In this document: one piece after another, positions 1-7,405 of the stretch
Layout of the letters: each line of letters begins with the position of its first letter
Position numbering within the stretch: the first letter of the stretch is position 1
DNA from: Calditrichia bacterium
GTDB lineage: Bacteria > Calditrichota > Calditrichia > JAJRVZ01
Assembly (NCBI GenBank): GCA_030634505.1
Contig: DAOWAQ010000005.1
Coordinates: forward strand, 1-20,960
Direction of reading: 5' to 3'
Length of the DNA: 20,960 bases
Translations under genes and position numbers: made by a program
Notes under the pieces: generated by a model
The model's input: only the letters and a program-made list of their open reading frames with translations
Database searches by the model: none
Told to the model about the DNA's origin: nothing

Positions 1-87
1 AAGAATGGGTTTAAACAGGTAAAAAAATATGCAAAGAAAAATTGGCTTTCCATCATCTTTGAATTAATTGAAAAAAAACAAACATAA
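1..87 (+). CDS. C-terminal fragment of an upstream gene (possibly a glycosyltransferase)
   Basis: An open frame enters from the left edge and stops at TAA 85-87, giving 28 residues, basic and probably helical (KNGFKQVKKYAKKNWLSIIF then ELIEKKQT). The basic/aromatic helix ending in a short charged tail resembles the C-terminus of GT4-type glycosyltransferases, but 28 residues are too few to prove this. It ends 22 bases before the preferred start of the next gene, so the two could be co-transcribed. That this is a real coding tail is fairly likely; the family is a guess. Confidence 0.45.
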   Translation, partial: KNGFKQVKKYAKKNWLSIIFELIEKKQT

Positions 88-109
88 TCAAACAATGGAA
101 GTGTTTAAT

Positions 110-1267
110 ATGAAAAATTATATTTTTTATCTTTTTTTATTTTTAATGATTTTCTTCTTTGCGTGTGAAGAGGAATCTTCTCCTACTAAAATCGGTACTG
201 ATCCCAATATTGAAGAAATTAAAATGAGGGATAAATGGAATAGCGCTTCAACGATTTTAAATAAAGTAGAAGTTAAAGTAACAGATCCGCAGGGTTTCTC
301 AAATATCTCCGGCGTATTTATGGAAGTAATAAATCAATCCAATAACCAGGTGGTATTTTCCGATTCGTTATATGATGATGGCGCCCATTATTTTACACAA
401 GATGGAGATGTGATCGCAAATGATGGAATTTACAGCAACCAATTTTCCTCCGTTCAAATTCTTTCCGGCGCAGGCGATGGGGATTATGATTTTTCGTTTC
501 AGGCATTTGATAAAGACAATCATCAGAGTAGTTTAACTGAACAATCTGCACTTTTTGGTCCTAATATCCGACCGGAAATTGTAAATGTTTCAGCGCCTGA
601 TACTTTATTTAGCGGAACAAACGATCAGATATTTGAAATATCAGTTACCGATAATGACGGGAATGATGATATAGTTAGAGTATATTTTGAAAGTCAAAAA
701 GACGGTTCTCAAACTCAGGTTTTTGAAATGGATTTATTTAATACAGGTAATTTTAATGATCACGGTGACCTATTTGCTGATGATTCTATTTATACTATGA
801 AATTGGATTCAACATTCGCGGCTAGCAAAATTGGGCAATATACATTTCATTTTTATGTAGAAGACAGTTTTAATGAACTGAATAGCAATGTTCATGCTCC
901 AAATATTTTCATTGTAAATAAACCGGGAATCATAAAAGATACAGGTGTACCTGCTACAACCTCAAGACCTGCTGATTTACAATTAACATTAGATGCGAAC
1001 GATCCACAAGGATTGACTGATATTGATTCTGTATATTTTTTATTGGAAAAACCTGACGGTACATTTGGTGGTAATGGTTTCAAGTTTGATTTACAGGATA
1101 ATGGTAATTCACTTTATGGTGATTTAACAGCAGGTGATGGTATATATTCTAAAATCGTATCCATATCAGCAAGTAATGATCCTGGTAAATATTTTTTCCA
1201 TTTTTATTTACGTGATCATGTTGATCATTTAACAGGGGTTGTAAAAGATTCAATGTTGGTGAATTAA
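110..1267 (+). CDS. Lipoprotein with three Ig-like repeats
   Basis: Secreted lipoprotein of about 385 residues. The first 18 residues form a hydrophobic signal (KNYIFYLFLFLMIFFFA) ending in a lipobox with Cys19, followed by an acidic stretch (EEESS), so it should be lipid-anchored in the envelope. The mature part holds three related beta-rich modules at about residues 52-135, 172-252 and 288-370. Each begins with a V-x-D-x-D/P-x-G-type strand, and each has a segment of the form D-x-G-x(n)-GD-x-x-A-x-DGIY, close to Ca-binding or Ig-like surface modules. ATG 110 is preferred because it begins the signal peptide and has GGAAG about nine bases upstream; the frame is also open back to a TTG at 68 and an ATG at 95. 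It is followed after 16 bases by the propeller gene, suggesting an operon of surface proteins. The specific function is not recognisable. Confidence 0.8.
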   Translation: MKNYIFYLFLFLMIFFFACEEESSPTKIGTDPNIEEIKMRDKWNSASTILNKVEVKVTDPQGFSNISGVFMEVINQSNNQVVFSDSLYDDGAHYFTQDGDVIANDGIYSNQFSSVQILSGAGDGDYDFSFQAFDKDNHQSSLTEQSALFGPNIRPEIVNVSAPDTLFSGTNDQIFEISVTDNDGNDDIVRVYFESQKDGSQTQVFEMDLFNTGNFNDHGDLFADDSIYTMKLDSTFAASKIGQYTFHFYVEDSFNELNSNVHAPNIFIVNKPGIIKDTGVPATTSRPADLQLTLDANDPQGLTDIDSVYFLLEKPDGTFGGNGFKFDLQDNGNSLYGDLTAGDGIYSKIVSISASNDPGKYFFHFYLRDHVDHLTGVVKDSMLVN

Positions 1268-1283
1268 TAAAAGGAAACTATTT

Positions 1284-2792
1284 ATGAAATATTTATTAGT
1301 AATATTTTTTTTGATAACAAGTATATGTGGGCAAGTATTAAAAAAAGATGGTTTTATGCTTTCTCCAAAGAGTATTGAACCCGGAGATTCTGAAATAATA
1401 CTTGGGAATGGTATTATTGATTTAATAACAATACAGGATTCTATTGTATTGGCAGGAACGGGTTATGGTTTAAATTTAACAGCGGATGATGGTGAAACCT
1501 GGCATAATTTTACTTCCACACACTATAAGGGCAAGGGCGGAATTGCGGCAATTGCAATAATGGATGATTCTACAATTTGGATATCATCAGCATATGATTC
1601 TTTAATAATAGATGATGAATTGCCAGTGGGCGGTGGTTTAAGTTATACTCGGGATTTTGGAAAAACATGGGTTCATGTGCCACAACCCGTTGATCCAAAT
1701 ATAAGCCGTGATTCACTTGGATATGCTCCAACAACGACAAATGTACAAAACTTAACTTATGATATTGCTATTCAGGATTCTACAATCTGGATTACGAGTT
1801 GGGGCGGCGGATTACGGAAATCGGATGATATGGGACAGACATGGCAGGTTGTAACTGTAGATGGTCAACCATTTGACGTCAGTGCTGCGTCAAATTTGAA
1901 CTGGAAAAACCATGTGGCTTTTTCTGTTATCGCAGAAAATGGAAATTTGTGGGTTGGAACCGCTGCCGGAATCTGGAAAAGTTCCGATGGAGGCAATCTA
2001 TGGGAACAATTCAACCATAATAATTCACTATACCCAATTTCGGGAAATTTTATTGTAGCCATTTCTCATCAAAATTACATAAAATCCTCCGGAGATACTG
2101 TAAATGCTATTTGGGCCGCAACAATCGAAGCCACTGAAACCAGTGAAGTCAGGGCGGTTAGTAAAACAGTCAATGGAGGTGAAACATGGGAGATTCTGCT
2201 GGAAAATACATTTCCTCACAATTTCGCTTTTGATGATTCAGTTGTTTATGTAACTGCTGACGAAGGATTATTTATCTCCAATGATGCAGGAAAAAACTGG
2301 TATACTTTGCCGCCGGTACGCGACGAAGAAACGGGGGAAGAAATTTTAACAAATGTTTATTATTCAGCTACGGTAAGTAAACGATTAACAGAAAAAACTT
2401 TATGGGTAGGAAGCGCCGATGGATTAGCGTCGACAAAAGATAACGGAAATACCTGGAAAATTCATAGATCTTTTCAATCAACGCGGCTAAAATCCACTCC
2501 GGATGCTTATGCTTATCCCAGCCCTTTTTCGCCATCCCGCCATGACTTTATCAGGTTTCAGTATGATATCACTCAGGCAGGAGAAGTGAAAATAGATATT
2601 TATGATTTTGCTATGGATAAAGTGATAGGATTTACAGAATATGAATCAGCGCCATCAGGATCCAAGTCAGATCGTAGCGCAAAATGGAATGGAAGAAATA
2701 ACAGGAGTGACATCGCAGCGTCAGGGGTTTATTTTTTTCGTGTCAAAGTTGAAGGGAAAGTAACCTGGGGAAAAATTGTCATAATAAATTGA
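1284..2792 (+). CDS. Secreted Asp-box (BNR) beta-propeller with C-terminal FlgD-like/T9SS-like sorting domain
   Basis: 502-residue exported protein. The signal peptide is about residues 1-16 (hydrophobic, ending ICGQ). The body contains seven Asp-box-like motifs of the form S/T-x-D-x-G-x-x-W (for example TADDGETW, SDDMGQTW, SSDGGNLW, TVNGGETW, SNDAGKNW, TKDNGNTW), as in sialidase/BNR and Ycf48-like beta-propellers. From about residue 410 (AYPSPFSP) to the end there is a roughly 93-residue FlgD-like Ig domain finishing SGVYFFRVKVEGKVTWGKIV. This is the layout of C-terminal targeting domains used by type IX secretion and related FCB systems. AAGGA lies eight bases before the ATG. The downstream PorV-like gene starts nine bases after the stop. 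The family is clear; ligand or enzymatic activity is not, and no sialidase catalytic set was identified. Confidence 0.85.
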   Translation: MKYLLVIFFLITSICGQVLKKDGFMLSPKSIEPGDSEIILGNGIIDLITIQDSIVLAGTGYGLNLTADDGETWHNFTSTHYKGKGGIAAIAIMDDSTIWISSAYDSLIIDDELPVGGGLSYTRDFGKTWVHVPQPVDPNISRDSLGYAPTTTNVQNLTYDIAIQDSTIWITSWGGGLRKSDDMGQTWQVVTVDGQPFDVSAASNLNWKNHVAFSVIAENGNLWVGTAAGIWKSSDGGNLWEQFNHNNSLYPISGNFIVAISHQNYIKSSGDTVNAIWAATIEATETSEVRAVSKTVNGGETWEILLENTFPHNFAFDDSVVYVTADEGLFISNDAGKNWYTLPPVRDEETGEEILTNVYYSATVSKRLTEKTLWVGSADGLASTKDNGNTWKIHRSFQSTRLKSTPDAYAYPSPFSPSRHDFIRFQYDITQAGEVKIDIYDFAMDKVIGFTEYESAPSGSKSDRSAKWNGRNNRSDIAASGVYFFRVKVEGKVTWGKIVIIN

Positions 2793-2800
2793 GGTAAATT

Positions 2801-3739
2801 TTGAAAAGAAAATTCATTCTATTAATTGTATTGATGTGTTCCATTCAGTTCAATAGCTTTGCTGAAGGTAATGGTGGCTATGCAGGTGCATATTTAAGAA
2901 TGGGTCTGGGAGCCCGTTCAATTGCAATGGGAAACACAGGAATAGCTGACGATCCGACTGCGTATAGTGCCTTTTATAATCCGGCAATCTTCGGATTTAT
3001 GCAAGATAAGAAATTTGGATTGTCTCACAGTTTTTTATCGTTAGATCGGCATGTAAATTATATAAGTTATTCGATGCATGTTCCTCCGGCAGCGGGATTT
3101 TCAATTGGATGGATGGAAACAGGGGTTGGTGATCTGAAATCATATAATTCCATTGGATTGGAAACAGGCGATATTAATCAAACTGCCAATGCTGTATTTT
3201 TCTCTTTTGGTCGAGCATTTAGTGACAAATTAGCTGTAGGAGTCACAATAAAAATTCTATGGGAATTTATTAATGATGGAACAGATGAATTTGATTACGG
3301 TTCAAACGGGGTCGGTATTGATTTTGGAGTCTTATATAGATATAATGATGACTTAAGTTTTGGCTATCAGCTTAGGGATATAAAATCAAAACTGAAAGCA
3401 AATACGGACAAAATATTTGAAAGAGGTGGAACTACTATTGATAATTTTCCTCTTATGCATAAAATTGGTGGCAGTTATAAAACGCCGGTTGAATGGTTAA
3501 GGGTAAATTACGAATTTGAATGGGGTAACAAAAAAGACTATATACATCATTTTGGTGCTGAAGCACTTTGGGCGAAAAACCTGGCATTAAGATTAGGCTT
3601 GGATGACGGGAATTTTGTTTTTGGCGCCGGAATGGATTTCAATTTAATCGGTACACAATCTTATCTTGATTATGCATTTCAACCATCAATTGTTGATGAG
3701 GGCAGCAGTCACTTATTTTCATGGCAAATATCATTTTAA
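2801..3739 (+). CDS. PorV/PorQ family outer-membrane protein (first copy)
   Basis: 312-residue predicted outer-membrane beta-barrel. It has a signal peptide (KRKFILLIVLMCSIQFNSFA) and then the PorV/PorQ (UPF0164-like) N-terminal signature: GAYLRMGLGARSIAMGNTG, followed by YSAFYNPA. Alternating hydrophobic strands run through to a C-terminal aromatic end (HLFSWQISF), typical of barrels. In type IX secretion PorV shuttles cargo bearing C-terminal signals to the attachment complex; here the gene directly follows one encoding a sorting-domain protein. The start is TTG 2801, chosen because GAGGT sits five bases upstream and the signal peptide begins there. The preceding stop is nine bases away, so translation is probably coupled. 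Assignment to the family is firm; a role in secretion rather than transport is inferred. Confidence 0.82.
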   Translation: MKRKFILLIVLMCSIQFNSFAEGNGGYAGAYLRMGLGARSIAMGNTGIADDPTAYSAFYNPAIFGFMQDKKFGLSHSFLSLDRHVNYISYSMHVPPAAGFSIGWMETGVGDLKSYNSIGLETGDINQTANAVFFSFGRAFSDKLAVGVTIKILWEFINDGTDEFDYGSNGVGIDFGVLYRYNDDLSFGYQLRDIKSKLKANTDKIFERGGTTIDNFPLMHKIGGSYKTPVEWLRVNYEFEWGNKKDYIHHFGAEALWAKNLALRLGLDDGNFVFGAGMDFNLIGTQSYLDYAFQPSIVDEGSSHLFSWQISF

Positions 3740-3826
3740 GTGGTAGAGGAAAAAGTTTCATAAAAAAGTGAATAATTTAAATATTTCGGTTTTTTAGGTA
3801 TCAGCAACAAACATAGATATAATGAA

Positions 3827-3989
3827 GCTTCGTCCTTAAGAATTCCTTCCCTTTTTATTAGGGGGAGGTGGCTTCCTGACACGTTTTCCAGTCGGGGAGA
3901 CGGATGGGTTAGTGGAAGCGCCAACACTTACTCATCCCCTGACCCCTTCTCTGATACAACAGAGAAGGGGAGAGAAACTGAGAACGTGT
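3827..3989 (+). repeat. GC-rich, hairpin-bearing intergenic element (repeat-like)
   Basis: This is the distinctive part of the 329-base gene-free stretch at 3740-4068. It is visibly richer in G and C than the DNA either side. It has a pyrimidine-rich arm followed by a GGGGGAGG tract (3845-3869). An imperfect 10-bp inverted pair lies at its outer part (ACACGTTTTC 3879-3888 against GAGAACGTGT 3980-3989, one mismatch). A perfect 10-bp hairpin sits inside (CCCCTTCTCT 3943-3952, 8-base loop, AGAGAAGGGG 3961-3970). Such C-tract/G-tract hairpins recur as dispersed intergenic repeats in many bacterial genomes. Only one copy is in this window, so repeat status is inferred. The rest of the spacer is plain AT-rich sequence. 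Confidence 0.5.
3943..3970 (+). other. Perfect 10-bp hairpin within the GC-rich element
   Basis: CCCCTTCTCT and AGAGAAGGGG are exact reverse complements separated by an 8-base loop (GATACAAC). No T-run follows, so it is not a standard intrinsic terminator for the upstream PorV-like gene, although it could protect or attenuate read-through RNA. Confidence 0.6.
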
Positions 3990-4068
3990 AAAAGTATAGA
4001 AAATACAATTAAATGAAAAAATGTGTCAAACTTTTAACACTACTTTTTATATTTAATAGGATCAAAAT

Positions 4069-4974
4069 ATGAAAAAATATCTATTTTACATAATTCTATT
4101 TTTGGTAAATATTTCTTATGCATCCGAGGGTGGGCAAATCGGCTTTACATTTTTAAAAACAGCAGTAAATGCAAGAGCTTCCGCTATGGGGGAAGCATAT
4201 ACAGCATTAGCCAAAGACGCCAGTGCAACCTACTGGAATCCTGCGAATTTAACACAGACAGAAACGAATTCAGTAGTTTTATCACATAATATCTGGTTAT
4301 TGGATATCACACATAATTTTGCTTCTATTCAATTAGTGCGGGGAACTCATAATATCGCTTTTTCATTGAATGTCATTTCTATACCGGGAATTGAAATCAG
4401 AGATTACACGGCGTCTGAAGATCCTATAGGTAAATCAAGTGTTTATAATTTGTACTTTGGAACCAGTTATGCTACGGAACTTTCCGATGAATGGTCAATT
4501 GGCGCACAATTAAAATATTATTACGAGAAAATGTATCTGGTCTCAGCATCCGGATTAGGAGTAGATTTAGGTGTGTTTGGTAAAAATCTAATAAAAGATA
4601 TGGATTGGGGTCTGAGTATTCAAAACATAGGTAAAATGGGAAAACTATTAGAAACCAGTACTGAATTGCCTTTTTTAGTACGAACCGGTGTGGGTTATTC
4701 TTTACCGTGGAAAATTTCTGATAATAATATTCTTGCTGCTGCTGACATAGTTTACATTTTAAATGATGCATTTCGTTTCAATATCGGAACTGAAGTTAAA
4801 CTAATGAATCAATTTTCTTTAAGGTTGGGATATGTTTTGGGAAGTGATAGCTATAATTTTACCACCGGTTTCGGATTGCAACTGAATCGTTATAATTTAT
4901 CGTATGCATTTGTACCTTTTAAATATGGCCTGGAAAATTCGCATAGATTTTCAATAAATATAAATTTCGACTAA
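4069..4974 (+). CDS. PorV/PorQ family outer-membrane protein (second copy)
   Basis: 301-residue predicted outer-membrane beta-barrel. The signal peptide is about residues 1-18 (KKYLFYIILFLVNISYA). It is followed by the family signature around residues 25-60 (FLKTAVNARASAMGEAY, then SATYWNPANL), and it closes with a strand ending HRFSININF. It shares the N-terminal architecture of the gene at 2801 but is clearly diverged in sequence, so this is an old paralogue rather than a recent duplicate. ATG 4069 follows the weak Shine-Dalgarno-like sequence AGGATC. It lies 329 bases from the preceding gene and probably has its own transcription start in the AT-rich region before it. Family assignment is good. 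Whether it serves type IX-like secretion or is a transport porin cannot be told. Confidence 0.8.
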   Translation: MKKYLFYIILFLVNISYASEGGQIGFTFLKTAVNARASAMGEAYTALAKDASATYWNPANLTQTETNSVVLSHNIWLLDITHNFASIQLVRGTHNIAFSLNVISIPGIEIRDYTASEDPIGKSSVYNLYFGTSYATELSDEWSIGAQLKYYYEKMYLVSASGLGVDLGVFGKNLIKDMDWGLSIQNIGKMGKLLETSTELPFLVRTGVGYSLPWKISDNNILAAADIVYILNDAFRFNIGTEVKLMNQFSLRLGYVLGSDSYNFTTGFGLQLNRYNLSYAFVPFKYGLENSHRFSININFD

Positions 4975-5184
4975 AATATTTTTTTCATCTTCAAATTTAT
5001 ATCTAAAAATAACTAGCCGATAATAATAGTATAAAATCGGAATCAAATTATTTTCCTGTGGCAGGAAAAAGGTAATTATTTCATAAAAAAGAATAAATAT
5101 TAGTATCAAATATCACAATTTCATAAAAGTTGAATATCTAAATTTAAGGAAAAATTTATGTCTGCCTTTCAAAAGGAGTTGAGC

Positions 5185-5631
5185 ATGGATTTAAATTTCA
5201 AAGAAACAGACCAAATCAATTACACTTCTCAAAGAAAAGAATGGATTGAAGACCCTGAAATTAATAAATATATTTATTTTCAGGAGACGCGACCTGAGCA
5301 AAAGGATTCAAATGCATTGACAGATTTTCAGCGTTATTACGAAGTGTATGACCGGGATAAACTTGTTGGAGATATAAAGATATTCTATGAAACGGAAACT
5401 GATATTTTGCAAAAAAGAGGTCAGTTGTTAATGATCATTGGTGAAAGAAACAATGGCATAGGAACAACTGCTTTAAAAATGTTACTGGAAAAAATTAAAA
5501 ATTCCTACAATAGTGTTTATTGTCAAATCCTTAAGTCGAATCTTGCCAGCCTGAAAATGTTAAAAAACAATGGCTTTCAAATTGAAGGAATTGATGGTGA
5601 AGAACTGATTCTGACGAAGAATTTAAATTAA
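5185..5631 (+). CDS. GNAT family N-acetyltransferase
   Basis: About 148 residues. It resembles the RimJ/RimL-type branch of Gcn5-related acetyltransferases, which move an acetyl group from acetyl-CoA to an amine. The acetyl-CoA-binding motif A is visible as LLMIIGERNNGIGTTALKML, with N-N-G-x-G in the place of the usual R/Q-x-x-G-x-G/A. Motif B follows as CQILKSNLASLKMLKNNGFQ, the standard 'N-x-x-S-x-x-x-L/Y-x-x-x-GF' end. ATG 5185 is chosen because AAAAGGAG ends six bases upstream, the best ribosome binding site in the area. An in-frame ATG at 5158 with AAGGA upstream would add nine residues (157 aa). The substrate is unknown, and neighbours give no hint. Confidence 0.8.
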   Translation: MDLNFKETDQINYTSQRKEWIEDPEINKYIYFQETRPEQKDSNALTDFQRYYEVYDRDKLVGDIKIFYETETDILQKRGQLLMIIGERNNGIGTTALKMLLEKIKNSYNSVYCQILKSNLASLKMLKNNGFQIEGIDGEELILTKNLN

Positions 5632-5674
5632 TTACTAAAAAATCTCGTAAAATTTCTCCCCAAATCATCTTTCA

Positions 5675-5704
5675 TTGGAATTTTTATTAAATTAATAATT
5701 CCAA
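5675..5704 (+). other. AT-rich hairpin after the acetyltransferase gene
   Basis: TTGGAATT (5675-5682) and AATTCCAA (5697-5704) are perfect reverse complements around a 14-base loop that can add about three more pairs. It lies 43 bases after the acetyltransferase stop. A terminator role is possible, but no clean T-run follows. Confidence 0.3.
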
Positions 5705-5777
5705 TTATTTACTAAAAATAATTAGACAAATCATTCAAGAAATGTTTTATTTATTTTATTGATAAGATTTAATATTA

Positions 5778-6605
5778 ATGAATGAAATTACAGTTTATGC
5801 TAATGCAAAGATTAATCTGGGCTTGAGAATTAAATTTAAAAGAAATGATGGATTTCATTAGATCGAGTCAATTTTTCTGATATGCTTATAATAAAAAAAT
5901 AAAGCAAAATAGATTTTGAAAAGAATTCAGAGGAGTTAAGAAAATCAGGGAAAAATTTATGTATCGAGGCAGCAGAAGTTTTGCAAAGAGAATATGATAT
6001 AGAGGGAATAGGCATATTTTTGGAAAAACAGATTCCAATCGGATCAAGTCTAGGGGGAGGAAGTAGTGATGCAGCTGCTGTATTAAAATCAGGTAATTTG
6101 TTGTATAATTTAGAAATACCAATTCAACCATTGATGAAACTTGCAGGGCAAATAGGCTCTGATATACCCTTTTTTTACATGGTAAAACAGCACATGTTTC
6201 TGGTCGTGGGGAAATAATTGATCCAATGAAATTGGAATTAGAATATTATGTTCTTTTGGTCTTGCCACAGGCAAAAACATCTACTGCAGAAGCTTATAAA
6301 AGTCTCGGAAGACACTTGACAAAAAATGATAATGATTTTAAATTTAAAAGCTCAAATATACTGGATTTACGCGTTCGGAACTTCAAAAATATATTACCAA
6401 CGATTTTGAAAATTCAATTTTTGAAAAATATCCGAACTTGTTGAAAATAAAAAATTTACTCTACCAGGAACAAGCGGAATTTGCCAGTTTAAGTGGAAGT
6501 GGTTCAACCGTATATGGAATTTATTCCTCTTTTGAACAAGCGCAAAAGATTTATAACAAGTTAAGTAAATTTTATAGTTGTTTCATAGCAAAACCGGTTT
6601 ATTGA
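5778..6605 (+). pseudogene. ispE: Broken ispE: 4-diphosphocytidyl-2-C-methyl-D-erythritol kinase
   Basis: IspE is the GHMP-family kinase that phosphorylates CDP-methylerythritol in the MEP isoprenoid pathway. The gene is recognisable over its normal length (828 bases, about 276 codons) but cannot be read through. Frame 1 from ATG 5778 gives VYANAKINLGLRIKFKRNDG-FH, then TAG (5859-5861), then in the same frame IESIFL, as in intact IspE. The frame then changes near 5871-5876, with another TAA at 5900-5902. It next encodes the GHMP ATP-binding motif PIGSSLGGGSSDAAAVL and GSDIPFF. A T7 run at 6170-6176 loses one base (a T8 would restore PFFLHGKTAHVSGRGE). A third shift near 6355-6360 leads to FTRSELQKYITNDFE, the glycine motif SLSGSGSTVYGIYSS, and the stop at 6603-6605. 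It ends 11 bases before tRNA-Gln. Confidence 0.88.
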
Positions 6606-6616
6606 TTAATTATAAC

Positions 6617-6688
6617 TGGGGCGTGGCCAAGTGGTAAGGCACCGGGTTTTGGTCCCGGCACTCGTAGGTTCGAATCCTGCCGCCCCAG
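6617..6688 (+). tRNA. tRNA-Gln (anticodon UUG)
   Basis: 72-nt cloverleaf. The acceptor stem TGGGGCG/CGCCCCA is 7 bp, starting with the U1-A72 pair usual for tRNA-Gln, with discriminator G. The D-arm is GCC/GGC. The anticodon stem CCGGG/CCCGG encloses loop TTTTGGT, so the anticodon is TTG (reads CAA/CAG). The T-arm has stem GTAGG/CCTGC and loop TTCGAAT. The 3' CCA is not encoded (GCATT follows), so it must be added enzymatically. It sits between the ispE remnant and rplY. Confidence 0.96.
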
Positions 6689-6732
6689 CATTGTTTTAAA
6701 TATGAAAAAAATGGATTAGGAGTTAAAATAAA

Positions 6733-7398
6733 ATGAATAATGTACAGTTAAATGCAGAAGTTCGTGATGGTCATGGAAAAGCTATTGCCGGAAGAATGCG
6801 CAGAAGTGATAGGGTTCCGTGTATAATGTATGGTGTGGATGACACAACTATTTCACTGGCAGTGGATAGTCTTGAAATAGAAAAAATGCTTTCCACTTCC
6901 TATTCAGTTATTGATCTTAAATATGACGGTCAGGTGCAAGGCGTAGTTATAAGGGATATTCAGTATCATCCTGTAAAAGGAAACATCATTCATGTTGATT
7001 TTTTACGAATTAAGGCCGGTCAGGAAATAAAGATTTCTGTTCCGCTAAAATATATTGGAGAATCTGAAGGTGTAAAACTTGGAGGTGTATTCCAGGAACT
7101 AAAATCAGAACTAGCGATTATTACACTTCCAAAACATTTACCGGAATTAATAGAAGTTGATATTAGTGCTTTGAATGTTAATGATGCGATTCACGTTAAA
7201 GATCTGGTGGTTGAAAATTTTACCATTGAAGATGATCCAACAGATACAATTTGCTCTGTTGTACCACCTAAGAAGGTTGAAGAGCCTATAGTTTCCGAAG
7301 AAGAAGAAGAAGAAGGTGAAGAAATAGAAATGGATGAAGAGGAAGCGGCTGAACCTGAAGTAATTACAGCAAAAAAACCTGCACCAGAAGAAGAATAA
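6733..7398 (+). CDS. rplY: 50S ribosomal protein L25 (Ctc/TL5 type)
   Basis: 221 residues. L25 binds 5S rRNA in the central protuberance of the 50S subunit. The N-terminal 5S-binding beta-barrel is about residues 1-92 (starting NNVQLNAEVRDGHGKAIAGR, with RRSDRVPCIMYG and the Y-H-P-V-x-x-x-I-x-H-V-D-F motif at its end). The second Ctc/TL5 domain follows at about 95-180. The last 40 residues are an acidic low-complexity tail rich in Glu, longer than in most relatives. AGGAG lies ten bases before the ATG. The gene is placed directly before pth, the usual ctc-pth order of many bacteria. The prs gene that often precedes it is absent here. Confidence 0.95.
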   Translation: MNNVQLNAEVRDGHGKAIAGRMRRSDRVPCIMYGVDDTTISLAVDSLEIEKMLSTSYSVIDLKYDGQVQGVVIRDIQYHPVKGNIIHVDFLRIKAGQEIKISVPLKYIGESEGVKLGGVFQELKSELAIITLPKHLPELIEVDISALNVNDAIHVKDLVVENFTIEDDPTDTICSVVPPKKVEEPIVSEEEEEEGEEIEMDEEEAAEPEVITAKKPAPEEE

Positions 7399-7405
7399 TT
7401 ATAAA

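Noticed and set aside
3736..3927. Minus-strand open frame of 63 codons across the GC-rich element
   Set aside because: It reads through the repeat-like island, giving a Pro/Ser-rich translation of the kind produced by such elements, with no convincing ribosome binding site.
4472..4771. Minus-strand open frame of 99 codons within the second PorV-like gene
   Set aside because: Fully antisense to a gene with clear signal peptide and family signature; no family resemblance or start signal.
5051..5069. 8-bp hairpin (TTTTCCTG/CAGGAAAA) as a terminator after the second PorV-like gene
   Set aside because: The stem is perfect but the loop is only three bases and no T-run follows on either strand.
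3756..5128. Three copies of TTTCATAAAA (3756, 5079, 5119) as a regulatory repeat or CRISPR-like array
   Set aside because: The unit is short and AT-rich, spacing is irregular, and chance matches are expected in such sequence; no CRISPR-like array exists in the window.
6170..6176. Explaining the ispE breakage purely as a homopolymer sequencing error
   Set aside because: The T7 site alone would allow it, but the in-frame TAG at 5859-5861 is not at a homopolymer, and two other frame changes lie elsewhere. Raw reads are still needed to exclude assembly error entirely.
5981..6444. Two separate short genes (5981-6217 and 6226-6444)
   Set aside because: Their translations are consecutive pieces of IspE (GHMP ATP motif, then the substrate-side middle), with further IspE sequence before and after in other frames, so they belong to one broken gene.
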